DNA of 64,000 bases from positions 310,001-374,000 of the forward strand of contig JAXHOK010000006.1 of NCBI GenBank assembly GCA_034519515.1, read 5' to 3'. A program made the translations under genes and the position numbers. The notes beneath the pieces were generated by a model. The model saw nothing but the letters and a program-made list of their open reading frames with translations, made no database searches and was not told the origin of the DNA. The stretch is from Arcicella sp034519515 (GTDB lineage: Bacteria; Bacteroidota; Bacteroidia; Cytophagales; Spirosomataceae). Below are positions 42,804-51,595 of this stretch, in pieces. The stretch's first letter is position 1. The number at the start of each line of letters is the position of its first letter.

Positions 42804-44096
42804 ATGCAAATACTACTAATCTTAATCTTCGTAACTGGCTACGTTGCCATTGCCTTTGAACATTCTATCAAAATCAATAAAACTGCTACGGCATTGCTCA
42901 CGGGCGTATTGTGCTGGACGGTCTATATCGTCTCAGAGCATGAACCCACTTTGATTTTGGGTGAATTATCTCATCATTTAGCCAGTGTTTCGGAAATACT
43001 TTTCTTCCTTTTGGGGGCAATGACGATTGTTGAATTGATTGATGCTCATCAAGGTTTTAAATTGGTTACTGACCGAATTACCAGTAGAAATCGGGTAAAA
43101 TTACTATGGCTTATCTCGCTGATAACCTTCTTTTTATCGGCTATTTTGGATAATCTTACCACGGCAATTGTGATGGTTTCGGTGTTACGAAAATTAATTA
43201 AAAATTCCGAAGACCGTAAGTTTTTTGCGGGAGTTGTTATCATTGCGGCTAATGCGGGCGGGGCATGGTCTCCATTGGGGGATGTTACTACTACGATGCT
43301 CTGGATTGGCGGACAAATTACGCCCGTCAATATTATTAAAACCTTGTTGATTCCAAGTTTAATTTCATTATTAATTCCCCTTATCTATCTGACTTTCAAG
43401 ATGAAAGGTTCTGTTAAACGGAATGAAGTTGATGAAGACTCTCAAGAAGAAACTACTGAGTTGGTTATCAAAACCCAAAATTCAATTATTATGCTCTTGA
43501 CGGGAATAGGTACACTGTTGTTTGTTCCGATTTTTAAAACCGTTACGCATTTGCCGCCTTACATGGGTATATTATTGGGCTTAGGAATTGTTTGGGTAGT
43601 TTCAGAAATATTACATTCTGGCAAGGACGAAGAAGAACGCCACCCTTTCACGGTAGCTCATGCTTTGAGCAAAATTGATACGTCAAGTATTCTTTTTTTC
43701 TTAGGGATTTTAATTGCTATTGGGGCATTAGAATCAACGCATCTGCTCTCGGGATTGGCTCAATGGATGGATAAAGCTATTGGAAATCAGGATGTTATCG
43801 TGGTGGCGATTGGTTTGGCATCTGCAGTTATTGATAATGTTCCATTGGTGGCGGCTTCGATGGGAATGTATGACTTGGTATCTTTTCCTGCTGATACCAA
43901 ACTTTGGGAATTTATGGCATATTGTGCAGGAACGGGCGGGAGTATTTTAATTATTGGTTCAGCGGCAGGAGTGGCGGTGATGGGCATGGAAAAAATTGAT
44001 TTTATGTGGTATGTCCGTAAAATTTCTTTCACCGCACTCATTGGTTATTTTGCGGGTGTGGTGACTTATTTAGTGATTTATGCTTTGTCGCATTGA
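42804..44096 (+). CDS. nhaD: NhaD-type Na+/H+ antiporter
   Basis: 430 aa and about 12 transmembrane segments. It matches the NhaD branch of the ion-transporter superfamily: FFLLGAMTIVELIDAHQGFKLV, SAILDNLTTAIVMVSVLRKL (conserved DNLT), AANAGGAWSPLGDVTTTMLWIGG, SAVIDNVPLVAASMGMY (DNVP) and GTGGSILIIGSAAGVAVMG. It exchanges cytoplasmic Na+ (or Li+) for protons across the inner membrane. It is monocistronic with a strong terminator. Confidence 0.93.
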   Translation: MQILLILIFVTGYVAIAFEHSIKINKTATALLTGVLCWTVYIVSEHEPTLILGELSHHLASVSEILFFLLGAMTIVELIDAHQGFKLVTDRITSRNRVKLLWLISLITFFLSAILDNLTTAIVMVSVLRKLIKNSEDRKFFAGVVIIAANAGGAWSPLGDVTTTMLWIGGQITPVNIIKTLLIPSLISLLIPLIYLTFKMKGSVKRNEVDEDSQEETTELVIKTQNSIIMLLTGIGTLLFVPIFKTVTHLPPYMGILLGLGIVWVVSEILHSGKDEEERHPFTVAHALSKIDTSSILFFLGILIAIGALESTHLLSGLAQWMDKAIGNQDVIVVAIGLASAVIDNVPLVAASMGMYDLVSFPADTKLWEFMAYCAGTGGSILIIGSAAGVAVMGMEKIDFMWYVRKISFTALIGYFAGVVTYLVIYALSH

Positions 44097-44125
44097 GAAA
44101 TGATTAATGCGTAACCAGATAAATT

Positions 44126-44180
44126 CACAAAAAAATTGAATAACATATTGAAAATCAATATGTTATTCAATTTTTTTGTG
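44126..44180 (+). terminator. Long rho-independent terminator of nhaD
   Basis: CACAAAAAAATTGAATAACA pairs perfectly with TGTTATTCAATTTTTTTGTG. The palindrome extends further outward through AATGCGTAA/TTACGCATT, giving one of the longest hairpins in the window. Confidence 0.85.
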
Positions 44181-44228
44181 TCAAATTCATTACGCATTAC
44201 TCACTAGTAATTATACATTAATAGAGAG

Positions 44229-44867
44229 CTATAACAAATCATCCGATTTTACACTAAACCTAAACTGTTTTTCTCCCGTTGAAGACCGTAATTTTACCAT
44301 ATAATTTCCGCCATTCAAAGCGTAAGCGGGTTTCAAAATTACATCGTTATTGTCAGAAATTTCAAATTCGCAAGGCACACCCAAACCTGATTCTGTACTC
44401 ATCAGAGCTGTAAGATTTTTACTATCTTCCACCATTACTCTAATCACGCTCATTTCGCCCGCTTTTGCTACTGATATTGGGCTTTCTGGTTTTATCGACA
44501 AAGCTGAATAAGTGTATGATTTTCCATCTGTTTCATACTCCATGATTCTGTAGTACTCTGTTCCTCTCAAAGTTTTAGAATCGGTAAAAGTAAATTGAAA
44601 CCTTTGTTCGGAATCACCTTGTGGTTGGACATCAATTTCTCTAATATCGAAATATGTTTCGTTGTCTTTGCTTCGCTGGATAATGAAGCGACTGGTCTGG
44701 TGTCCTTCCGAACTTAGCCATTTCAGAATGGTTTTGTTGCTGGGGTTCAAAGAAACTTCAAATGAAATCTCTTTATTCGTGCGGATTTTAGTATTTTGGG
44801 CAAAACAAAGATTACTAAAATTTAACAAAGCCACCGCCGCCACAGTGAGGATTAAGGTTTTTTTCAT
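44229..44867 (-). CDS. Secreted beta-sandwich protein, paralogue of 56101
   Basis: 212 aa from ATG 44867 (MKKTLILTVAAVALLNFSNLCFAQ, signal peptide). The mature part holds a fibronectin-like segment with FIIQRSKDNETYFDIREIDVQ and the end YALNGGNYMVKLRSSTGEKQFRFSVK, which resembles the last strands of surface-protein modules. The protein at 56101 has the same layout (FIVQRSKDLEKFYDIAEIK, YPLSPGEYIVKIRDVKDEKRFKVQF), so the two are paralogues. No function is known. Confidence 0.75.
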   Translation of the reverse strand: MKKTLILTVAAVALLNFSNLCFAQNTKIRTNKEISFEVSLNPSNKTILKWLSSEGHQTSRFIIQRSKDNETYFDIREIDVQPQGDSEQRFQFTFTDSKTLRGTEYYRIMEYETDGKSYTYSALSIKPESPISVAKAGEMSVIRVMVEDSKNLTALMSTESGLGVPCEFEISDNNDVILKPAYALNGGNYMVKLRSSTGEKQFRFSVKSDDLL

Positions 44868-45108
44868 GATTTGTCTCAATAATAAGGATATGATTGGAAA
44901 GTAATTAATTCAATTAAAATAGTAAATTGGCGGACATAACTATTTAAAATTGAAACTAAATGTATGATTTTTTTATGAAAAGATTACATAAAATTTATTT
45001 TACGGCAAAGTAAGTGTTTTATGCTTCAAATTTACGGTAAATCATGGGCTTTATGGAATCTATTTTCTAAACGTGGAAAAACTGACTGATGTAAGGTTTT
45101 TATTTACA

Positions 45109-46305
45109 CTACTTTTCAATAGTTTTTACATATTTTCCTAAAATAATGCCTATCACCATAACGCCCATCGACATATACCCGACCCAATCATAATGTAATA
45201 ACTGCCCATTCGTCGCTTTTTGAACGATTAAACCGCCCACAAATGATGCTGCACCCGAGCCTAATTGAATCATTGAAGAATTTATACTCGTGAATCCCCC
45301 TCGCTGTTCGTTATTCACCACGCCCGAAACGATGGCTTGCATCGTGATGGTTCGTCCGTTGGCGAAAAGGAAAAACATGGAAGTTGTCAATAAAATGAGT
45401 GTTAAACTCGCTCCGTGATGAAGGTTTGTCATCAAGAAAACGGGGATTAAAAACAAGATTCCACAGAGGGCAAAAATGCGATATTTACCCTTTTGGTCGG
45501 CAATTTTTCCGACAACTCTGGCACTAATAATAGTGATTGCCCCACCGATTAAATAGATGAGTGAAATGTTATCTTTGGACATTCCAACGTTGATTGTCAG
45601 ATACGGACTCAATGAAGGAATCGTGCAGAAATGAGCAAACATAATAATAACCGATAACGCCAAAGCCCTCAGTTGATTATTGTCTTTGGCAATATTTGTC
45701 AGTACGGCAAAGGGGCTTGGCTTGGTTTCAGACAAGTGAATATGCCCCCGTAAACTCGGTAAGTATCTGTAAATCAGGAGTAAATTAATAAAACCAACGC
45801 CCACCACAAAAGCAAAAGGCACGTGCCAGCTGATTTTGGTGGCGAGATACATCCCCAAAGGAACACCCAAGACAGAAGCTAATGAAAATGCCGCCATGAT
45901 GACTGCCATACCTTCGGCACGATGTTCGTAACTGACCGTATCGCCCACAATGGCAATGACCTGCGACCCCAACACTCCGCCAAAAACGCCTGCAAATATA
46001 CGTGCCGCCATGAGCATTGTGTATGTAGGTGCGATGGCACAGGCAAACGTACCCACCAAAAGCCCGATGTAGGCAATGGTCAATACATTTTTACGGTCAA
46101 ATTTATCCACGAAAAAGGCTGCAATAAATCCCGAAATACCTGCACTAATTGAATAGGCAGAAACCAAAAAGCTGTATTCACGGGCAGAAATATTGAAGGA
46201 TTCCATCAAAATGGGCCCCATCGGCATCATAATCATAAAATCCATGATGTTGGTAAACTGCACACAAGCGAGCAGGTAGAGAATTATTTTTTGGTCTTTT
46301 GTCAT
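45109..46305 (-). CDS. MFS transporter
   Basis: 398 aa from ATG 46305 (MTKDQKIILYLLACVQFTNIMDFMIMMPMG). The upstream codons to 46350 are encoded by heptamer repeats and rejected. There are about 12 hydrophobic segments, with the loop 2-3 motif FVDKFDRKNVL and R-E-like KIADQKGKYRIFALCG after segment 8. It resembles the drug/sugar-efflux branch of major-facilitator proteins (AraJ/CmlA-like). The substrate is unknown. Confidence 0.9.
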   Translation of the reverse strand: MTKDQKIILYLLACVQFTNIMDFMIMMPMGPILMESFNISAREYSFLVSAYSISAGISGFIAAFFVDKFDRKNVLTIAYIGLLVGTFACAIAPTYTMLMAARIFAGVFGGVLGSQVIAIVGDTVSYEHRAEGMAVIMAAFSLASVLGVPLGMYLATKISWHVPFAFVVGVGFINLLLIYRYLPSLRGHIHLSETKPSPFAVLTNIAKDNNQLRALALSVIIMFAHFCTIPSLSPYLTINVGMSKDNISLIYLIGGAITIISARVVGKIADQKGKYRIFALCGILFLIPVFLMTNLHHGASLTLILLTTSMFFLFANGRTITMQAIVSGVVNNEQRGGFTSINSSMIQLGSGAASFVGGLIVQKATNGQLLHYDWVGYMSMGVMVIGIILGKYVKTIEK

Positions 46306-46307
46306 AC

Positions 46308-46500
46308 TTTTCGGTACACGGGGAACGGTAAAGGGGTTGAACGGGTACACGGTACACGGAAGGGTAAATGGTTAGCCGTTTTCTGAGATAGATATTAGTC
46401 ATTTTGCAAATATTTATGGTCTGAACCGTTCACCCTTTGCCGTGTACCGTTTCCCATTTCTCCGTTTGCCGTGTACCGTTCCCCCGTTTTATCGTTTCCC
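46308..46500. repeat. Paired heptamer arrays GGTACAC/GGTAAAG and inverse
   Basis: The left arm (46311-46372) reads GGTACAC GGGGAAC GGTAAAG ... GGTACAC GGAAGGGTAAAT. The right arm (46427-46499) reads GTTCACC CTTTGCC GTGTACC GTTTCCC ... GTTTGCC GTGTACC GTTCCCC. The arms are inverse complements, in 7-nt register with a few 8-9-nt units. They fill the gap between the MFS start (46305) and the TlpA-like stop (46507). Confidence 0.75.
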
Positions 46501-46506
46501 GAAAAT

Positions 46507-47718
46507 TTACTCTTTCAATAATTTTTCAATCAAACTTTCAAATTCATTTACCCAATCGGTATAATATTTTCCTGTGCCTGGTCCTGAAAAACCTGCGTGG
46601 GTTAGGCGAATGCTACCTTTTTTGTCTAAAATTAGAGTAGTCGGAAAACCAATAACTTTGTTTAACATGGGCAAACTTTCCGAAGCACTTTCTGAATTAT
46701 TCAAACCTGCTTTTAAGAGGGGATATTCAACGCCAAAACGTTTACGAAGTAGAGCCATTTTCTCTTTAAAAAAAGCATCATCACCCGTTTTTTCATACGC
46801 TAAGCCAATGATTTCCAAGCCTTTATTTTTATTTTTTTTGTAAAAGGGAGCTAAATAATTACTTTCATCCATACAGTTTGGACACCACGAACCCAGTATC
46901 TGAATCACCGTTACTTTACCTTTAAATTTTGCATCCGAAAGGGAAATTTGTTCACCATTTTCGTTTGGAAATGTAAAAGATAGTTTATCAAAACCTTCTT
47001 TTAAATATGTCATTTTGGCTAAATCTGGTAACTCAGCTTTGACATTTCTGGTGGCTTCAAAATTGCTAAAACCTTTGAGAGAGCCATAGAATTTCCCCAT
47101 CATTTGATCACCCTCTACTTTGGTCCGTAACATAAAAGTGTGTGAGCCATCAAAGGTAGAAATGAAAAGACTGTCACCCACCATATTGCCATCCATAAAA
47201 CGATAATCGCCCGTTGTGGTGAGGAATGTACCCGTTACGATATTACCTTTTTGTTGAAAAATACCTACGGCATCGCTCACTTTTCCCGAAGTCGGATTGA
47301 TGAAATTGACTGACCATTTTCCTTGGGGATTGCCCCGAATCGCCATTTTATTGGTTCTGAAACGTGTTCCGTAACCCAAAGTAGCCTTGAATGGACTTTG
47401 AGAATAAGACTTTCTACCTTTGTTTTTACTAAAAATTCCTACCAAAGTATTTGCCGACATTTTGGCGACTATTTGAGCATCAAAGAGCGAAATTGGAATC
47501 GTCAATGAATCGCCCGTCAGGATTGCATCATCAGTTTGGAATCTTTCAGAAGCGTTCAGCACAAAGACTTTATAGGTATTTTTTGCTTGTTTTTGTAATT
47601 CTAAGCCAAAAGGTAATTCGCCGCCGTCGGTCATTACGGTTGCTCGCCAGCGAGTGGTTTGGGCGTTTATGAATTGATTTAGAAAGATAAAAAGAGATAA
47701 GAAAACGACTTTTTTCAT
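46507..47718 (-). CDS. TlpA-like thioredoxin-fold protein, exported
   Basis: 403 aa from ATG 47718 (MKKVVFLSLFIFLNQFINAQ, signal peptide). The N-terminal ~240 residues are beta-rich and specific to Bacteroidota proteins of this type. The C-terminal half is a TlpA/ResA-like thioredoxin fold with QILGSWCPNCMDESNYLAPF: the redox pair is CPNC (Cys near 285 and 288), and the cis-Pro segment is GFPTTLILDKKGSIRLTH. Probable role: thiol-disulfide exchange in the periplasm. Confidence 0.88.
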   Translation of the reverse strand: MKKVVFLSLFIFLNQFINAQTTRWRATVMTDGGELPFGLELQKQAKNTYKVFVLNASERFQTDDAILTGDSLTIPISLFDAQIVAKMSANTLVGIFSKNKGRKSYSQSPFKATLGYGTRFRTNKMAIRGNPQGKWSVNFINPTSGKVSDAVGIFQQKGNIVTGTFLTTTGDYRFMDGNMVGDSLFISTFDGSHTFMLRTKVEGDQMMGKFYGSLKGFSNFEATRNVKAELPDLAKMTYLKEGFDKLSFTFPNENGEQISLSDAKFKGKVTVIQILGSWCPNCMDESNYLAPFYKKNKNKGLEIIGLAYEKTGDDAFFKEKMALLRKRFGVEYPLLKAGLNNSESASESLPMLNKVIGFPTTLILDKKGSIRLTHAGFSGPGTGKYYTDWVNEFESLIEKLLKE

Positions 47719-47929
47719 GTTAATTTTATGTATGTTGATGAAAGGATAACAGGGAGGTTTGGGAAATAGTTTGTTTGCGGAAAGATGAATGGTGTTTTTA
47801 TGAATCAAGTGCCATATTTTCCAAGAAATTGACTTGCCGACTAAGGTAGATGGCGTATATTTTTCATAGAATCCGAATCAATTAAACATTTTTATCGTTA
47901 GTTTTGGAACAAAGAACCCCCTAAACACG

Positions 47930-48730
47930 ATGTTGCCAAAACCATTCTTAGAACAGCTTTGCGAGAAACACTCCAAGCCTAATACTTTTCCAGCAACTAC
48001 GGTGGTGAAAGAACTTTTCACGGATATTATGTTGGCAATGTTCCCCGAACAAACCCAACGACATTTTGGCTGTGTGGATGAATTGCAGGAGGCTTTTGAC
48101 CAAATAGAATTACGACTAACTCGGATGTTGAGGTCGATGCAACAGCATTTGCAAGGCAGTCCACGCCAAATTGCGAGTGATTATATACAACAATTGCCCG
48201 AAATTTATAGAGTCTTACTCACTGATGTTCAAGCAATAATGACGGGTGACCCAGCGGCTCAAAGTGAATATGAAGTCATCAGGGCGTACCCAGGATTTTA
48301 TGCTATCATTTTTTATCGACTGGCAAATGCTTTATCGAAATTGGACGTTCCGATTGTGCCAAGAATTTTAACGGAATACGCTCATTCCAAAACGGGAATT
48401 GATATTCATCCCGCCGCCGAAATTGATGAATATTTTATGATTGACCACGGCACGGGCGTAGTGATTGGAGAAACAACGTTTATTGGCAAATACGTAAAAA
48501 TCTATCAAGGCGTAACGCTGGGGGCTTTATCAGTCAGTAAATCAATGGCTTCGATGAAACGCCACCCGACCATTGAAGACAACGTGGTGATATATTCGGG
48601 AGCAACCATTTTGGGCGGTGAGACCGTTGTGGGAGCAAATTCTGTGATTGGGGGTAACGTTTGGCTCACCCGCAGCGTCCCCGAAGGCACAAAGATTTAC
48701 CACCAAGAGCAGGTGAAAATTTTACAGTAA
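47930..48730 (+). CDS. cysE: Serine O-acetyltransferase
   Basis: 266 aa. An N-terminal helical region is followed by left-handed beta-helix hexapeptide repeats: GIDIHPAAEIDEYFMIDHGTGVVIGETTFIGKYVKIYQGVTLGAL with catalytic His in MIDHGTGVVIGE, then KRHPTIEDNVVIYSGATILGGETVVGANSVIGGNVWLTRSVP. It makes O-acetyl-L-serine from L-serine and acetyl-CoA, the substrate of the CysM gene 690 bp downstream. Two small genes are inserted between these steps. The start MLPKPFLEQLCEKH is the only good one. Confidence 0.93.
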   Translation: MLPKPFLEQLCEKHSKPNTFPATTVVKELFTDIMLAMFPEQTQRHFGCVDELQEAFDQIELRLTRMLRSMQQHLQGSPRQIASDYIQQLPEIYRVLLTDVQAIMTGDPAAQSEYEVIRAYPGFYAIIFYRLANALSKLDVPIVPRILTEYAHSKTGIDIHPAAEIDEYFMIDHGTGVVIGETTFIGKYVKIYQGVTLGALSVSKSMASMKRHPTIEDNVVIYSGATILGGETVVGANSVIGGNVWLTRSVPEGTKIYHQEQVKILQ

Positions 48731-48733
48731 ATT

Positions 48734-49174
48734 ATGATCAATTTTGATACAAACGGTAATGTTAAACCATACGAAATAATTGAGGTATCTTTGAATGTTT
48801 TTCAAAAGGAATTTACTTTCAATAATCACCGAGAAAACATTTTTGAAGAATATCTATCTTTTTGTGATGCTTTGAAAGCAATGGATATGGAGAATTTTTA
48901 TCAATTTATTGACGGAAGTTTCATAACTAAAAAAGCATTTCCGAAAGATATAGATGTAGTAACTTTTGTGGATGCTGATTTTTTCAATAAAAATGCTGTT
49001 AAACTGTTAAATTTGAGAGAAAAATTTAATAAAATTGACTGCTTCTTTGTTCCAAATTATCAGCCAAAAGAACGCAATTATTTTGTAACACAATTCGGAC
49101 TTTTTGAATGGGAACAGTTGTTTAATACAGACCGTGAATATAATCCAAAGGGTATTCTAAAAATCATATTTTAA
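48734..49174 (+). CDS. Nucleotidyltransferase-fold protein (DUF6932-like)
   Basis: 146 aa. FIDGSFITKKAFPKDIDVVTFVD near residues 57-80 fits the minimal nucleotidyltransferase motif GS-x(n)-D-x-D. The C-terminal half (NLREKFNKIDCFFVPNYQPKERNYFVTQFG) supports a DUF6932-like fold. It begins 3 bp after the cysE stop and ends 2 bp before the next small gene. Such MNT-like proteins occur in toxin-antitoxin pairs and as orphan genes; its activity here is unknown. Confidence 0.75.
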   Translation: MINFDTNGNVKPYEIIEVSLNVFQKEFTFNNHRENIFEEYLSFCDALKAMDMENFYQFIDGSFITKKAFPKDIDVVTFVDADFFNKNAVKLLNLREKFNKIDCFFVPNYQPKERNYFVTQFGLFEWEQLFNTDREYNPKGILKIIF

Positions 49175-49176
49175 AC

Positions 49177-49392
49177 ATGGAAATAGTAGAAAATAACCGA
49201 AATAAGATTCTTCGATTATTAGATTTAATTGAAAGAATGAATGTGGCTATCAAAACTCACCAAGCTATTGAAGGGGCTTCTGGCTGGGCAATGGTTAAAC
49301 AATATCAAATTGTCAAAGACGATTTAACAAAACAATTACAAGAGGTTTTAGCAGAATTTGATGTAAAATTTTCTGGTACAATGGCAGCGTAA
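49177..49392 (+). CDS. Small helical protein, partner of 48734
   Basis: 71 aa, predicted mostly helical: ILRLLDLIERMNVAIKTHQAIEGASGWAMVKQYQIVKDDLTKQLQEVL. It starts 2 bp after the nucleotidyltransferase-like gene, so they are co-translated. It has no known domain; as a short helical partner of an MNT-like protein it could belong to a two-gene toxin-antitoxin-like cassette. This is inferred from gene order alone. Confidence 0.7.
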   Translation: MEIVENNRNKILRLLDLIERMNVAIKTHQAIEGASGWAMVKQYQIVKDDLTKQLQEVLAEFDVKFSGTMAA

Positions 49393-49417
49393 ATACTACA
49401 ATTTTCAAACAGAAATA

Positions 49418-50296
49418 ATGACCATATTAGATTTAGTGGGCAACACGCCCATCGTTGAATTAAACAGAATTAATCCAAATCCGAACGTTAAGATTTATGG
49501 AAAATTGGAAGGAAATAATCCAGGTGGTTCCGTCAAAGACCGTGCCGCTTTGAGTATGATTAAGGGGGCGGTGGAACGTGGAGAAATCGAACCCGACATG
49601 AAGCTAATCGAAGCCACATCGGGAAATACGGGCATTGCCTTGGCGATGATTGCGAGATTGTATAACCTTGAAATTGAGTTGGTTATGCCTGAAAATTCCA
49701 CCCGTGAGCGAGTTTTGACGATGGAGGCTTTCGGAGCAAAAGTGATTCTGACACCCTCCGAAGAAGGCATCGAAGGTTCACGTGATTATGCGGATGCACA
49801 AATGAAAAAAGGCGGGTATTTTATGCTCGACCAGTTCGGGAATGCAGATAATTATTTGGCTCATTACCGCACTACGGGTCCCGAAATTTGGAAAGATACC
49901 AACGGAGAAGTTACTCATTTTGTGAGTTCGATGGGAACAACGGGGACGATTATGGGAACTTCGATGTATTTGAAAGAGCAAAATCCAAAAATTCAAATTG
50001 TGGGTTGTCAGCCAACAGAATGCTCGAAAATTCCAGGCATTAGGCGGTGGTCGAAAGAATATTTACCGATGATTTTCGATGCCGCACGGGTTGATAGAAT
50101 CATGGATGTTTCGGAAGCCGAATCCCGCATTATGGCGAACCGTTTGGCAAAAGAAGAAGCAGTTTTTGGGGGAATGAGTAGCGGAGGTTCAGCCACCGCC
50201 GCCGTCAGATTAGCCCAAGAATTAGAATCAGGTGTGATTGTGTGTATTATTTGTGATAGAGGAGATAGGTATCTTTCGAGTGATTTGTTTGGGTGA
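49418..50296 (+). CDS. cysM: Cysteine synthase (O-acetylserine sulfhydrylase B)
   Basis: 292 aa, fold-type II PLP enzyme. Lys40 in NNPGGSVKDRAAL forms the Schiff base; EATSGNTGIALAM binds the substrate carboxylate; SSMGTTGTIMG holds the phosphate; CIICDRGDRYLSSDLF is the typical CysM/CysK end. The length and NNPGGSVKDR favour CysM. It combines O-acetylserine from CysE with sulfide to give cysteine. It is last in the cysE - two-gene cassette - cysM run. Confidence 0.93.
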   Translation: MTILDLVGNTPIVELNRINPNPNVKIYGKLEGNNPGGSVKDRAALSMIKGAVERGEIEPDMKLIEATSGNTGIALAMIARLYNLEIELVMPENSTRERVLTMEAFGAKVILTPSEEGIEGSRDYADAQMKKGGYFMLDQFGNADNYLAHYRTTGPEIWKDTNGEVTHFVSSMGTTGTIMGTSMYLKEQNPKIQIVGCQPTECSKIPGIRRWSKEYLPMIFDAARVDRIMDVSEAESRIMANRLAKEEAVFGGMSSGGSATAAVRLAQELESGVIVCIICDRGDRYLSSDLFG

Positions 50297-50348
50297 GATT
50301 AATGAGACTTAGTTGATTTCAGTTACATTTATATAAAAATAAAAGATT

Positions 50349-50582
50349 ATGGCTGCAAATTTGATAAATAATCCCTTGAAACCGAGCCAATTGTATATGT
50401 TACAGTTGATGTCGAAGATTGAAGATGAAGATTTGATGGAAATTAAAAAAATGGTTAGAACATATCTTGCTCAAAAATTAACTCGTCAAGCTGATACTGT
50501 ATGGGAGAAAAATGGATGGACTCATGAGCAAGAATCTGAAATACTAAATACCCATCTAAGAGCTCCTTATCAAAAGTATTAG
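50349..50582 (+). CDS. Antitoxin-like protein of a PIN toxin pair
   Basis: 77 aa: QLYMLQLMSKIEDEDLMEIKKMVRTYLAQKLTRQADTVWEKNGWTHEQESEILNTHLRAPYQKY. It ends with a 1-bp overlap on the GTG start of the PIN-domain gene, the usual antitoxin-toxin arrangement. No DNA-binding fold is evident; it resembles the short helical antitoxins found beside Bacteroidota PIN proteins of the COG1569 type. Since the toxin is broken, it may be under no selection. Confidence 0.75.
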   Translation: MAANLINNPLKPSQLYMLQLMSKIEDEDLMEIKKMVRTYLAQKLTRQADTVWEKNGWTHEQESEILNTHLRAPYQKY

Positions 50583-51228
50583 TGAAAATTGTATTAGATA
50601 CCAATATTCTTCTGACTATAATATCCAGTAAATCTTCCAACAGAATGATTTTTGATGCGTTTCCGGAAGAACAATACGAGTTATGTATTACGAATGAAAT
50701 TTTGGAGGAATATGCCGAAATTATTGGTAATAAAATGGGAAAAGCAGTGGCTAATACGCTTGTATAGCTACTTTTAGAACAGCCAAACACCATATTTATA
50801 ACTCGTTTTTGTGCCGTTGTTGGTGTTCCATTTTGGCAAAAGTCTCAGCCAGCCGTTGTTGGTGTTTTTTCCACCAACAACATATGCGTAAGCAACTCGC
50901 CAACTACGGAAGTGAGAGTTTATCTTATCGGTATTCAATGCTTTATTCATAATAAATTAGTTTTATATTATCGTATTCGGTGCTTGCTTTCGCACGTGTT
51001 GTTGGTCGAAAAAAGACCAACAACGGCACTAATCAGACCCCGATGACCGAAACGTCGGACCGCAACAAATTTGTTGATTGTGCTATTGCTTGTAACGCTA
51101 CTTATTTAGTGAGTCAAGATAAACATTTTAATATTTTAGAAACAATACTTTTTCCCAAAGTACAAGTTTTGAAAGTAAATCAATTTGTAGAGGTATTGAA
51201 TGACAGTAAAAACCGCCTTGCTGATTAA
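50582..51228 (+). pseudogene. PIN-domain toxin interrupted by element E
   Basis: The N-terminal part is a PIN domain: MKIVLDTNILLTIISS with the first acidic residue in LDTN, and CITNEILEEYAEII with a second. An in-frame TAG (50765-50767) follows NTLV, but the same frame continues as LLLEQPNTIFITRF before the 219-bp insertion 50811-51029. Beyond it the domain resumes (NKFVDCAIACNATYLVSQDKHF, with the third acidic site in VDCAIA) to VLNDSKNRLAD. So there are two lesions, a nonsense codon and an insertion. An RNase of the VapC-like type is inferred for the ancestor. Confidence 0.88.
50811..51029. mobile_element. Element E: paired-hairpin insertion in the PIN toxin gene
   Basis: 219 bp with perfect 14-bp terminal inverted repeats GTGCCGTTGTTGGT / ACCAACAACGGCAC. 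Near each end is a hairpin: GTTGTTGGTG...CACCAACAAC on the left and GTTGTTGGTC...GACCAACAAC on the right. The centre has TATGCGTAAGCAA and CTTGCTTTCGCACG. There is no coding region. Interruption of a recognisable gene shows it was inserted. A relative at 62977 shares the double-hairpin plan and the TTGCTTTCGCA core. The layout resembles REP doublets (REPINs), which move with an external transposase. Confidence 0.78.
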
Positions 51229-51245
51229 TTCAGTGAGGCGGTTTT
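51208..51245 (+). terminator. Rho-independent terminator after the PIN gene
   Basis: AAAAACCGCCTTGCTGA pairs with TCAGTGAGGCGGTTTT. It overlaps the last codons of the PIN pseudogene. The following 430 bp (51246-51677) hold an element C fragment, a second terminator and a promoter, and no convincing gene. Confidence 0.82.
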
Positions 51246-51492
51246 GTATTCGTGGCGAGTGTATTAGACGTAAGTTTGTGGAAAAAATTTTCGATAAAGT
51301 AAGATTAAAATGTATTTAAGAGATATCCCCCGCAGTAGCTCGAGCAATGTCATTAAGTTAAGCAATTCTTCTCATGTATTAACTTTTCTATTTTTGAACA
51401 TTTTAGGCTTTTTCTTTGTCCGATACTGGTCATTTTTTCTGATAAAAGACCTATCTGGACGTATGGGTTCAAGATGATTTGCAAAAACCCTT

Positions 51493-51565
51493 AACTGGTT
51501 GTAGGTTTAGCGAAGCGTTCCTACGACCTATAATCGCACAGAGCGTCTCGCTCGTTGGTTGAATA
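51493..51565. repeat. Element C, fragment
   Basis: Only the left part survives: AACTGGTTGTAGGTTTAGCG to GAGCGTCTCGCTCGTT. After this the sequence departs from the other copies, so the element was truncated. Confidence 0.75.
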
Positions 51566-51595
51566 CACGAAAGTAATCTTCATGAATAAAAGGAT

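Noticed and set aside
51310..51477. 55-codon frame starting MYLRDIPRSSSSN with a hydrophobic middle
   Set aside because: No relative recognised, no promoter or tight neighbour; it lies in a decayed gap with element C fragment. Could be a remnant, but evidence is too weak.
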